Positions 9,277 through 17,215 of a DNA stretch of 64,000 bases are shown piece by piece (positions within the stretch are counted from its first letter, which is position 1; each line of letters starts with the position of its first letter). The stretch spans positions 1 to 64,000 of the forward strand of contig NZ_JBBDHC010000014.1 of the NCBI RefSeq assembly GCF_037203605.1, in the 5' to 3' direction. The notes under the pieces were generated by a model. That model had not been told where the DNA came from and made no database searches. It saw nothing but the letters and a program-made list of their open reading frames with translations. Source of the stretch: Denitratimonas tolerans (GTDB taxonomy: Bacteria; Pseudomonadota; Gammaproteobacteria; Xanthomonadales; Xanthomonadaceae). The translations under genes were made by a program, and so were the position numbers.

Positions 9277-12200
9277 CGCCGTAGCCCTCCAGCCGGGCCT
9301 GCTGGAGCGAATCGTCCGGTTCTCGATCCGACATCGCTGGATGATGCTGGTGCTGACCCTCGGGCTGATCGGCGTGGGCATCTGGAGCTTCACCCGGCTC
9401 CCGATCGATGCAACGCCCGACATCACGAACGTCCAGGTACAGATCAACACCGAGGCGCCCGGCTATTCGCCACTGGAGTCCGAGCAGCGGGTTACCTACC
9501 CGATCGAGACGGCACTCGCCGGCCTGCCGCGCCTTGACTACACGCGATCTCTGTCCCGATACGGCTTGTCGCAGGTCACAGTGGTGTTCGAGGACGGCAC
9601 CGACCTGTACTTCGCCCGGCAGCAGGTGGCCGAGCGCCTGCAGCAGATCCGCTCGCAGATCCCAGAAGGACTGGAGCCCGAAATGGGGCCGATCTCGACC
9701 GGGTTGGGCGAGATCTTCCTGTACACCGTCGACGCGGCGCCCGGGGCGGCCAAGCCGGACGGCACGCCGTGGACCGCCACCGACCTCCGCACCCTGCAGG
9801 ACTGGGTCATCCGGCCGCAGATGCGCAACACACCGGGGGTGACCGAGGTCAACACGATCGGCGGCTTCGAGCGGCAGATCCACATCACGCCGGACCCGTC
9901 CAAGCTGGTTGCACTCGGCTTCACGCTGCAGGACATCGTCGACGCGGTGGCGGCCAACAACCAGAACATGGGCGCCGGTTACATTGAGCGCAACGGCCAG
10001 CAGTACCTGGTGCGCGTGCCCGGCCAGGTCGGCGGGATCGACGAGATCCGGAACATCGTGCTGGACCGACGCGACGGCCTGCCGATCCGGGTTGCCGACC
10101 TGGCACAGGTGGGTGAAGGCCCGGAGCTTCGTACCGGCGCGGCCACCCAGAACGGCGAAGAAGTCGTGCTGGGCACAGTGTCGATGCTGGTGGGCTCCAA
10201 CAGCCGCACCGTCGCGCAGGCCGCGGCGGCGAAGCTGCAGGATGCGAACGCAAGTTTGCCGGAAGGCGTCACCGCGACGGCGGTCTACGACCGCACCGGG
10301 CTGGTCGAACGCACGATGCAGACCATCTCGAAGAACCTGATCGAGGGTGCCTTGCTGGTGATCGTGGTCCTGTTCCTGCTGTTGGGGAACTTCCGCGCCG
10401 CGCTCATCACCGCAGCCGTCATCCCGCTGGCCATGCTGTTCACCATCACCGGGATGGTGCGTGGCGGCGTGTCGGGGAACCTGATGAGTCTCGGTGCGCT
10501 CGACTTCGGGCTGATCGTCGATGGCGCGGTCATCATCATCGAGAATGTTCTGCGGCGGTTTGGCGAGATGCAGCACCGACTTGGGCGGACGTTGACACGC
10601 GAGGAACGCAACGACCTGACGGCCACTGCCACGGTCGAAGTCATCCGGCCCAGCCTGTTCGGCATGTTCATCATCGTCGCGGTGTACCTGCCGATTTTCG
10701 CGCTGACCGGGATCGAGGGAAAGATGTTCCACCCGATGGCGATCACCGTGGTGCTGGCCCTCACCGGTGCAATGGTCCTGTCGCTGACCTTCGTTCCCGC
10801 GTCCATCGCGATCTTCATGGGTAACCGCGTCGAGGAGAAGGAGAACAGACTGGTCCAATGGACGCGGCGGCGCTATGAGCCGTTGCTTGCGTGGTCGCTT
10901 CGCCGGCAAAACTGGGTCCTTGGCGGGGCACTGATGCTGGTCGTCGTGTCCCTGCTACTCGCCACACGCCTGGGCAGCGAGTTCATTCCCAGCCTGGACG
11001 AGGGCGACCTCGCCATGCAAGCGATCCGCATTCCCGGAACGGGCCTGGAGCAGTCGGTGAAGATGCAACTGGCCGTGGAAGAACGCCTGATGCAGGTTCC
11101 GGAAGTCGAGCGTGTCTTCAGCAGGATTGGCACGGCGGAGGTGGCCACCGACCCGATGCCACCCAACGTGGCGGACACCTACCTGATGGTGAAACCACGC
11201 GGGCAATGGCCCGATCCACGCAAGCCCAGGGACGTTCTGATCGACGAAATCGAAGCCGCAGTGGCCACGCTGCCAGGCAACAACTACGAGTTCTCGCAAC
11301 CGATCGAGATGCGGACCAACGAGCTGATTTCGGGGGTGCGTGCGGATGTGGCGATCAAGGTGTTCGGTGACGACCTGGACACGCTGGTCGAAGTGGCCGA
11401 ACAGGTCGAGGCGGCTGCCAGGCAGGTCGAGGGCGCGGTCGACGTCAACACCGAACAGGCAACCGGCTTGCCACTGCTGACGATCGTCCCGGACCGCGCG
11501 GCGCTTGCGCGCTTCGGCCTGAATCCGGGGATCGTGCAGCAGACCGTTGCCACTGCGGTCGGTGGCCAGGTGGCCAGCCAGCTGTTCGAGGGCGACCGGC
11601 GCTTCGACATCGTGGTGCGACTGCCGGAACAGATGCGCGTCGATCCGACCGCCCTCGAGGATCTGCCGATCCCCTTGCCCGACGTGGCGAACGCGGACCG
11701 GTCGAGCCTGGAACCCAGTTGGGCGAGCGCGCGGACCGTGCCGCTGCGGGAGGTCGCGCAGATCGAGAGCCTGCTGGGGCCCAACCAGATCAACCGTGAG
11801 AATGGAAAGCGCCGGGTGGTGGTCACCGCCAACGTGCGTGATCGCGACTTGGGTAGCTTCGTCGAAGAGCTGCAGCAGCGCGTCGGGCAGCAGGTGAACG
11901 TACCCGAGGGCTACTGGATCGACTACGGCGGCACGTTCGAGCAGTTGATCTCGGCCAGCCAACGGCTCGCAGTAGTGGTACCAGTGACCTTGGTCCTCAT
12001 CTTCGGCCTGTTGTTCATGGCCTTTGGCTCGGCCAGGGACGCGGTGATCGTGTTCAGCGGCGTGCCGCTGGCGCTGTCGGGCGGCGTGGCCGCACTGGCT
12101 CTGCGCGGTATCCCGTTGTCGATCACCGCAGGTGTCGGCTTCATCGCGCTGTCCGGCGTGGCCGTGCTCAACGGCCTGGTCATGATCGCCTTCATTCGCA

Positions 12201-12475
12201 ACCTGCGCGAACAAGGCCAGTCGCTGGACGACGCGGTCTTCAACGGCGCGCTCGGGCGGCTGCGGCCGGTCTTGATGACTGCCCTCGTGGCGTCGCTCGG
12301 CTTCGTCCCGATGGCGCTCAATGTCGGCGCGGGCGCGGAGGTGCAGCGTCCGCTCGCCACCGTCGTGATCGGCGGGATCGTGTCTTCAACGCTGCTCACC
12401 CTGCTTGTCCTGCCCACCCTTTACCGTCTTCTGCATCGCGGCGACGCAGCGAAGCCGCAACTGGAGGCCCACTGA
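9266..12475 (+). CDS. czcA: CzcA-type heavy-metal RND pump
   Basis: A 1069-residue inner-membrane proton/cation antiporter of the HME-RND family, full length, with twelve expected transmembrane helices and two large periplasmic loops. The proton-relay motif DFGLIVDGA (residues 413-421) in the fourth helix is the HME1 signature of Zn/Cd/Co exporters, unlike the Cu/Ag type at 27.3 kb. It overlaps czcB by 11 bp and is followed at once by a CDF gene. Together with CzcB and CzcC it should pump divalent metals from periplasm or cytosol to the outside. No frameshift is visible. Confidence 0.95.
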   Translation: MTTDAVALQPGLLERIVRFSIRHRWMMLVLTLGLIGVGIWSFTRLPIDATPDITNVQVQINTEAPGYSPLESEQRVTYPIETALAGLPRLDYTRSLSRYGLSQVTVVFEDGTDLYFARQQVAERLQQIRSQIPEGLEPEMGPISTGLGEIFLYTVDAAPGAAKPDGTPWTATDLRTLQDWVIRPQMRNTPGVTEVNTIGGFERQIHITPDPSKLVALGFTLQDIVDAVAANNQNMGAGYIERNGQQYLVRVPGQVGGIDEIRNIVLDRRDGLPIRVADLAQVGEGPELRTGAATQNGEEVVLGTVSMLVGSNSRTVAQAAAAKLQDANASLPEGVTATAVYDRTGLVERTMQTISKNLIEGALLVIVVLFLLLGNFRAALITAAVIPLAMLFTITGMVRGGVSGNLMSLGALDFGLIVDGAVIIIENVLRRFGEMQHRLGRTLTREERNDLTATATVEVIRPSLFGMFIIVAVYLPIFALTGIEGKMFHPMAITVVLALTGAMVLSLTFVPASIAIFMGNRVEEKENRLVQWTRRRYEPLLAWSLRRQNWVLGGALMLVVVSLLLATRLGSEFIPSLDEGDLAMQAIRIPGTGLEQSVKMQLAVEERLMQVPEVERVFSRIGTAEVATDPMPPNVADTYLMVKPRGQWPDPRKPRDVLIDEIEAAVATLPGNNYEFSQPIEMRTNELISGVRADVAIKVFGDDLDTLVEVAEQVEAAARQVEGAVDVNTEQATGLPLLTIVPDRAALARFGLNPGIVQQTVATAVGGQVASQLFEGDRRFDIVVRLPEQMRVDPTALEDLPIPLPDVANADRSSLEPSWASARTVPLREVAQIESLLGPNQINRENGKRRVVVTANVRDRDLGSFVEELQQRVGQQVNVPEGYWIDYGGTFEQLISASQRLAVVVPVTLVLIFGLLFMAFGSARDAVIVFSGVPLALSGGVAALALRGIPLSITAGVGFIALSGVAVLNGLVMIAFIRNLREQGQSLDDAVFNGALGRLRPVLMTALVASLGFVPMALNVGAGAEVQRPLATVVIGGIVSSTLLTLLVLPTLYRLLHRGDAAKPQLEAH

Positions 12476-12476
12476 G

Positions 12477-13070
12477 TTGAGTGAAGAGAAGATCGAGATA
12501 CACGACGCGCACCAGCGCCGGATCCTGTTGATCGTCCTCGCCCTGAACCTCGCGCTTGCCGCGGGGTTCGGGGTCACGGGCGTCGCCGCCGGCTCAAGCG
12601 CTCTGATCGCAAATGGACTGGACAATACGTCCGACAGCGCCGTCTACATCATCACCCTGCTCGCACTCAGTCGCTCACAAGCCTGGAAACGGTCGGCGGC
12701 CAAAGTGTCCGGCTGGCTGCTGATCCTGTTCGCCGCTGGGATCCTGGTCGACGTGGGCCGTCGGTTCCTGGGTGACGCCGAGCCCATTGGTACGACGATG
12801 ATGGTGATGGCGCTGGGGGCCGGCCTGGTAAACGCGACATGCGTGTGGCTGCTCAAGAAAATCCGGCAGGCCAATGTGAACGTGCGTGCCGCGACGACCT
12901 TCAGCACCAACGATTTCATCGCCAACGCAGGCGTGCTCGTGGGTGGCGGACTGGTGCTGTGGACCGGGCGGGCCTGGCCCGACCTCGTCGTGGGGCTCGC
13001 AGTGGCGGCGATCGCCCTGAAAGGGGGCATCGAGATCCTGCAGGATGCCCGTGGCGAAGAGGACGCTTGA
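12477..13070 (+). CDS. short cation-diffusion-facilitator-type transporter
   Basis: A 197-residue membrane protein resembling the transmembrane half of CDF (CzcD-like) exporters, with no C-terminal cytoplasmic domain. The chosen start is TTG at 12477, one base after the czcA stop; the in-frame ATG at 12405 lies inside czcA. The second helix has LDNTSD, matching the DxxxD pair of YiiP-type zinc sites. The fifth helix has FSTND, where the usual HxxxD histidine is replaced by Phe. It is last in the czc operon and ends 8 bp before the convergent MerR gene. Likely substrate is Zn/Cd/Co by context. The altered site makes transport activity less certain. Confidence 0.8.
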   Translation: MSEEKIEIHDAHQRRILLIVLALNLALAAGFGVTGVAAGSSALIANGLDNTSDSAVYIITLLALSRSQAWKRSAAKVSGWLLILFAAGILVDVGRRFLGDAEPIGTTMMVMALGAGLVNATCVWLLKKIRQANVNVRAATTFSTNDFIANAGVLVGGGLVLWTGRAWPDLVVGLAVAAIALKGGIEILQDARGEEDA

Positions 13071-13078
13071 GTGCCGAC

Positions 13079-13474
13079 CTAGGATGGCGGGTGGCGCAGC
13101 GTGTCGAGGATGGCGCACTGGCCGCGCTCGCCGCCGCTGCAACTGCCAATCACCCGTTCGAGCTCCGAGGCCATCCGCTGAAGGTCGTTTAGCCGGTTCC
13201 GGATGTCCAGCAGGTGCCCGCGGGCGAGCCGGTCGACATCCCCGCAGGACAAGTCGTCATCCTCGGCCAAGCCCAACAGGCTGCGGATCTCATCCAGGGA
13301 GAAGCCCAGTGCCCGTCCACGGCTGATGAAACGCAGTCGATCCGCGTCGGCGGGACGGTAGTCGCGATACCCGCCCGCCGTGCGCGGCGGCTCAGGCAAC
13401 AAGCCGATGCGCTCGTAGTAGCGCACGGTTTCGGGATGGCACCCGCTGCGCTCCGCGACCTCTCCAATCTTCAT
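13079..13474 (-). CDS. MerR-family divalent metal regulator (CadR/ZntR/PbrR-like)
   Basis: A 131-residue regulator. The N-terminal winged helix starts MKIGEVAERSG and contains TVRYYERIGLL. Metal-site cysteines at about C77 (LSCGD), C112 (GSCSG) and C120 (GQCAIL) match the three-cysteine pattern of ZntR, CadR and PbrR rather than CueR. The start at 13474 is the canonical MerR start; a longer frame upstream runs into the neighbouring gene. It is divergent from the CDF gene at 13569, and a textbook MerR promoter lies between. It should activate that gene, and perhaps its own, in response to Zn, Cd or Pb. Confidence 0.9.
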   Translation of the reverse strand: MKIGEVAERSGCHPETVRYYERIGLLPEPPRTAGGYRDYRPADADRLRFISRGRALGFSLDEIRSLLGLAEDDDLSCGDVDRLARGHLLDIRNRLNDLQRMASELERVIGSCSGGERGQCAILDTLRHPPS

Positions 13475-13478
13475 GGGC

Positions 13479-13509
13479 TTGACCCTGTAGCGACTCCGGG
13501 GTTTAGGAT
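13479..13509 (+). promoter_or_regulatory. MerR-type promoter for the divergent CDF gene
   Basis: -35 TTGACC (13479-13484), 19-bp spacer, -10 TAGGAT (13504-13509). The over-long spacer holds an imperfect dyad beginning ACCCTGTAGC and ending ACTCCGGGGT, as in cadA and zntA promoters remodelled by MerR-family activators. Confidence 0.85.
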
Positions 13510-13568
13510 CGCCGACCTGGAAGCGGGCCGCAAATCCTCGGACGCCCGCTCGACTTGGAGACATGATC

Positions 13569-14192
13569 ATGAGTGATTCGTGCGGCTGCGGAAGCACGGT
13601 GGATATTCGCGCGCTGGAGGCGGGACAGCGGCGCGTGTTGATGATCGTGCTGGCGATCAACATCGCCACCTTCGTGATGATGATCACCGCGGCGATCTAC
13701 AGCGGCTCGTCCTCGTTGCTGTCGGGTAGCCTCGACAACCTCGGTGATGCGTTGACCTACCTGCTGAGCCTGGCGGTCATCGGCGCCAGCCTGCGCGCCA
13801 AGGCCAAGGTGGCGCTGTTCAAGGGGTTGCTGATCCTCGGTGCCGCGGTCGCGGTCGCCATCCAGATCGGCTGGCGTCTGGCCCATCCGGAGGTGCCCAT
13901 CTTCGAGGCCATCGGCATCGCCGCCGTGATCAATCTTGCGTTCAACGCCTTGTGCCTGTGGTTGCTGACCCCGTACCGCTTTGGCGACGTGAATATGTCA
14001 TCGGCCTGGGAGTGCTCCCGCAATGACCTGTACGAGGGTGTTGCGGTGCTTCTGGCGGCCGCCGGCGTGTGGCTGTTCGATGCCGGCTGGCCCGATCTGG
14101 TCATCGCCGGCGGGCTGTTGCTGATGTTCCTGCGGTCCTCCGCTCGGGTACTCCGCATGGCTTGGCGGAGTTACCGGGACGAGGTGAAATAG
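13569..14192 (+). CDS. short CDF-type cation transporter with CxxxD site
   Basis: A 207-residue membrane protein, again only the transmembrane part of CDF exporters. The start at the second ATG (13569) is preferred because TTGGAG sits 8 nt upstream; the ATG at 13563 is only 2 nt from it. The N-terminus SDSCGCGS could bind metal. The second helix has LDNLGD (DxxxD). The fifth has CSRND, so Cys replaces the usual His of HxxxD, which could favour thiophilic Cd2+ or Hg2+. The MerR promoter at 13479-13509 drives it. It is distinct in sequence from the CDF gene at 12477. Confidence 0.85.
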   Translation: MSDSCGCGSTVDIRALEAGQRRVLMIVLAINIATFVMMITAAIYSGSSSLLSGSLDNLGDALTYLLSLAVIGASLRAKAKVALFKGLLILGAAVAVAIQIGWRLAHPEVPIFEAIGIAAVINLAFNALCLWLLTPYRFGDVNMSSAWECSRNDLYEGVAVLLAAAGVWLFDAGWPDLVIAGGLLLMFLRSSARVLRMAWRSYRDEVK

Positions 14193-14595
14193 CGAGTTAC
14201 TGCCCGTTGTCCGGTCCACGAAGAAGAAATGCTCCGTTCTGACACGTGGCTGGAGCGGCCACGAAAGTCAGCTATGACAGGCAGTTAGCTCACTTTTGGC
14301 CGTTTTTTAAACGAATCCCTGCCGACTCTCAAGAATGGCGATCTGGTTGGTACCAAAAGGCCAAATGGCAGCAGCCGCGTTGCCCATCTGATGTTCAAGG
14401 GCGCTTGCGCGCCTTCAATCCAGTCGTCCTGCCTGAGAGATCACCGGTCTGCCAGTCCGGCAATGCCGAAGCCGATTCCAAGAGCCGAGTTTTTCAACGG
14501 AATAGGCCGGAAGCCGCCATTGGGTGCCGCCGGTCAACGTCGGTGGGCTGGGCATCGACGGCCGGTCCAAGTGGTCAATCTCTTCGGTCTACGCA
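14193..14595. other. 403-bp gene-poor right end of the element
   Basis: No convincing coding region. It holds a T-rich stretch (CCGTTTTTTAAACG near 14300) after the second CDF gene and, at the extreme right, the subterminal block GGTCCAAGTGGTCAATCTC followed by TTCGGTCTACGCA (14563-14595), which mirrors blocks at the left end of the insertion. Confidence 0.5.
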
Positions 14596-14599
14596 AGGG
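14596..14599. repeat. right copy of 4-bp target duplication AGGG
   Basis: Second copy of the AGGG found at 2201-2204. It lies between the terminal CA of the element and the ackA N-terminal coding sequence. Confidence 0.8.
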
Positions 14600-15007
14600 C
14601 GCGAGCGACGCGTGGAAGTCGGTGTCGAAGGCCACGCCTTGGCGCGCGTGCGGCCAACGCATGCGCGCGGCACGCGCGAAAGCGAGGGCTACCGGCTGGT
14701 GCAAGGGTGCGAATGGCACCAAGGCATCCAGTTTCGCGAGCACGGTTTCGTCGAGCGAGCGGGCGTCGTGCAGGTCACCGCCATGTACGATTCGGTGCAC
14801 CACCACGTCGGGGCTGGGCCACGGCTCCGACAATGCCTCGAGCAGGGTGGCAAGGCGCTCCTGCGCATCCACGCCGACTGGAATTTCGGCCCGGGAGCGC
14901 TCGAGCAGACGAGACTGCGCGCCGTGTCCCTCAGTGTTGAACAGATAGGACGCGCCCTTGAGGGTGGACGAGCCAACGTTGAGTGCAAGAAGCCGGCGCG
15001 TGGTCAC
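14596..15007 (-). pseudogene. ackA: acetate kinase, 5' part (split by insertion)
   Basis: The N-terminal part of AckA: LALNVGSSTLK (the conserved LNxGSSSxK start), VVHRIVHGG, and VAFDTDFH just before the break. The likely start is GTG at 15005-15007 with GGGGA 8 nt upstream. The frame then runs into element sequence and would stop soon after. The remainder is at 1509-2204. It begins 19 bp after the stop of the CopB-type ATPase on the same strand, so ackA was probably the last gene of that operon. The truncated product lacks the GGGC and GGIGE motifs and cannot be active. Confidence 0.9.
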
Positions 15008-15026
15008 AGGTGTCCCCGAATCATGT

Positions 15027-17102
15027 TCATGGGGACCGCACCGCCCGGCGCAACAGCTGCGCATTGATTGCCACAACGACGGTGCTCAGCGACATGAGCA
15101 CTGCCCCAAGCGCAGGTTGCAGCAGGATCCCCCATGCGGCGAGAACGCCAGCGGCGAGAGGGATGGCGACGATGTTGTAGCCGGCGGCCCACCACAGGTT
15201 CTGGATCATCTTGCGATAGGTGGCCTTGCTCAATTCGATGATCGCTGGCACGTCGCGCGGGTCGCTGCGCACGAGTACGACGTCGCCGGCCTCGACCGCG
15301 ACGTCCGTCCCTGTGCCGATGGCGATGCCGACGTCGGACGTGAGCAGCGCCGGAGCGTCATTGACACCGTCACCCACCATCGCGACGCGCTTGCCCTGGG
15401 CCTGCAGCTCCTCGATCTTTGCCACCTTGTCCTCGGGCAATACCTCGGCGAAGACGGTGTCGATGTTGAGTTCCTTCGCGACCGCGTTTGCGACCGCCGT
15501 GGAATCACCCGTCAGCAGGACAACCTCCAGTCCTTCGTCGTGCAGCCGCTTGACCGCGTCGAACGATTCGGGACGGATGGCATCCGCGATCGCAAATACG
15601 GCGAGCACCCGGTCGCCTTCCACCAGGTAGGTTGCAGATTGACCATCGGCTGCCGCTGATTCGGCAGCCCGCCGAAGCGTCTCCGGCGGTTCGACCGCGA
15701 GCATTCTCAACAGACCCGGCCCGCCAACGTGAAGCGAGCGCTCTTCGACGACTGCGCGCACGCCGCGTCCCGGCATGGACTCGAAGTCCTGCGACATCGG
15801 AACGTCGATGCCATGTTCCTTGGCGCTGGTCATCAGCGCCTGCGCGATCGGATGTTCAGCGTCGCGCTGGACCGACGCGGCCACGCGAAGCACCTCGTCG
15901 TCGGTGAGTCCATCGGCGGCAGTGGTCTTCACGACGCGGTGCGAACCGAGCGTGAGCGTGCCTGTCTTGTCGAACACGACCGTGTTCAGCAAACGGGCCT
16001 CTTCCAGGCCGCGTCGATCGCGCACGAGCAGGCCGTTCCGTGCGCCAATCGTGGTCGAGATGGCGGTCACCAGCGGGATGGCCAAACCCAGCGCATGGGG
16101 ACAGGCGATCACGAGCACGGTCACTACGCGCTCGATCGTGAAGCTCCACGGTCGACCGAGGAGTGGCCAGACAATGGCGGTAACCGCGGCGGAGACGATG
16201 GCGATGATCGTGAGGTAGAACGCCGCCCGGTCCGCCAGGGCCTGGGCGCGCGAGCGCGACGTCTGGGCCTGCTCGACGAGCCGCATGATACCCGCGAGCG
16301 CGGTCTCGTCGCCGGTTCCCGTCACCTCGACACGCAACGAGCCCTGTCCGTTGACGGTGCCGGCGATCACCCGGTCGCCCGTCGACTTGTCCATCGGCTT
16401 GGACTCGCCGGTGATCATCGCTTCGTTGACGGCGCTGGTCCCTTCCTTCACGACGCCGTCGGCGGGAATGCTCGCGCCGGGCCTGATGAGCAGCAGGTCG
16501 CCGCGCTTCAGTTCCGCGACAGGGACTTCCTTCGCGGTACCGGCCTCATCCAACCGCACCGCCATATCAGGCAGCAGCTTCGCGAGTTCCTTGAGAGCGC
16601 CCTGTGCCTGGTTGATCGAACGCATCTCGATCCAGTGGCCGAGCAACATGATCGCCACCAGCGTCGCCAGCTCCCACCACAGGTCCAAGCCCTCGACAAC
16701 GCCGAGCGTGACCAACGCGCTGTAAAGGAAGGCGACGGTGATCGCAAGCGAGATCAGCGTCATCATGCCCGGCAGGCGATTTCTCAGCTCGTGGTATCCG
16801 CCGCGGACGAACGGCGAGCCGCCGTAGAAGTACACGATCGTGCCGAACACCGCCGGGATGTACGCCGACCCCGGGAACTGTGGTGCGGTGTAGTCGAACC
16901 AGTGCTGGATCATCCCGCTCCAGATCAGAGTGGGGATGGTCAGCAGCAGCGTGAGCCAGAACTTGTCGCGGAAGCTCGCCACGCTGTGGCCGGCATGCTT
17001 GTCGTGCCCGGCATGGACGTCGCCGTCAGCACCCTTGCGGGAATGCGGCGGTTGCCCGCCATGCGCCTGATGATCGTGCTGATGATGGTCGTGTTGCGTC
17101 AT
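15027..17102 (-). CDS. copB: CopB-type copper-translocating P1B-3 ATPase
   Basis: A 691-residue heavy-metal ATPase. The start at 17102 gives the His-rich N-terminus (MTQHDHHQHDH, later HAGHDKHAGH) typical of P1B-3 pumps, which lack the CxxC metal-binding domain. The membrane metal motif is CPH (334-336, IACPHALGL) instead of CPC. The phosphorylation site is D378 in DKTGTLT, with GDGVNDAPAL in the hinge region. CPH pumps are associated with Cu2+ or Cu+/Ag+ export from the cytosol. It lies between a UbiB-like gene and the ackA 5' remnant, an unusual mix of metal and carbon genes. A 6-bp perfect inverted repeat sits 22 bp upstream. Confidence 0.93.
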   Translation of the reverse strand: MTQHDHHQHDHQAHGGQPPHSRKGADGDVHAGHDKHAGHSVASFRDKFWLTLLLTIPTLIWSGMIQHWFDYTAPQFPGSAYIPAVFGTIVYFYGGSPFVRGGYHELRNRLPGMMTLISLAITVAFLYSALVTLGVVEGLDLWWELATLVAIMLLGHWIEMRSINQAQGALKELAKLLPDMAVRLDEAGTAKEVPVAELKRGDLLLIRPGASIPADGVVKEGTSAVNEAMITGESKPMDKSTGDRVIAGTVNGQGSLRVEVTGTGDETALAGIMRLVEQAQTSRSRAQALADRAAFYLTIIAIVSAAVTAIVWPLLGRPWSFTIERVVTVLVIACPHALGLAIPLVTAISTTIGARNGLLVRDRRGLEEARLLNTVVFDKTGTLTLGSHRVVKTTAADGLTDDEVLRVAASVQRDAEHPIAQALMTSAKEHGIDVPMSQDFESMPGRGVRAVVEERSLHVGGPGLLRMLAVEPPETLRRAAESAAADGQSATYLVEGDRVLAVFAIADAIRPESFDAVKRLHDEGLEVVLLTGDSTAVANAVAKELNIDTVFAEVLPEDKVAKIEELQAQGKRVAMVGDGVNDAPALLTSDVGIAIGTGTDVAVEAGDVVLVRSDPRDVPAIIELSKATYRKMIQNLWWAAGYNIVAIPLAAGVLAAWGILLQPALGAVLMSLSTVVVAINAQLLRRAVRSP

Positions 17103-17124
17103 GGGTCTGCCTTCTTGGATGCAC

Positions 17125-17141
17125 TGATGCACTGGGCATCA
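17125..17141. promoter_or_regulatory. inverted repeat upstream of copB ATPase
   Basis: TGATGC-ACTGG-GCATCA, a perfect 6-bp dyad in the 113-bp gap before copB. It could be an operator or a leader hairpin; no matching regulator is identified. Confidence 0.35.
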
Positions 17142-17215
17142 GCGGGGAGATAGATCAGTGATTCTGCAAGGGACTGTCTGAAATCGCGATCCCCAATGGT
17201 CGGGGCTCCAGCTGC

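Larger units (their letters stand above)
2205..14595. mobile_element. 12,391-bp metal-resistance element inserted in ackA
   Basis: The unit begins TG and ends CA, is flanked by AGGG on both sides and splits ackA exactly in frame. Similar blocks lie near both ends: ACCGAAAGGTTCTGACCAC at about 2234-2252, and on the opposite strand at the right end ACCGAAGAGATTGACCAC (about 14570-14587). This gives a subterminal inverted arrangement. Cargo in order: an unknown 266-aa gene, a small HTH-like gene, istA-istB, a small CzcI-like gene, czcCBA, a CDF gene, a MerR regulator and a second CDF gene. TG/CA ends, a 4-bp duplication and repeated subterminal motifs are typical of the IS21 family, so the resident istAB may be the engine. 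An alternative is another transposon that lost its transposase and later received an IS21 copy. Confidence 0.8.

Noticed and set aside
9233..10909. A 558-codon minus-strand frame opposite czcA
   Set aside because: Shadow frame of czcA with no supporting motif.
13475..13687. A long N-terminal extension of the CadR-like regulator
   Set aside because: It would cover the MerR-type promoter and the divergent CDF start; MKIGEVAERSG is the canonical MerR start.
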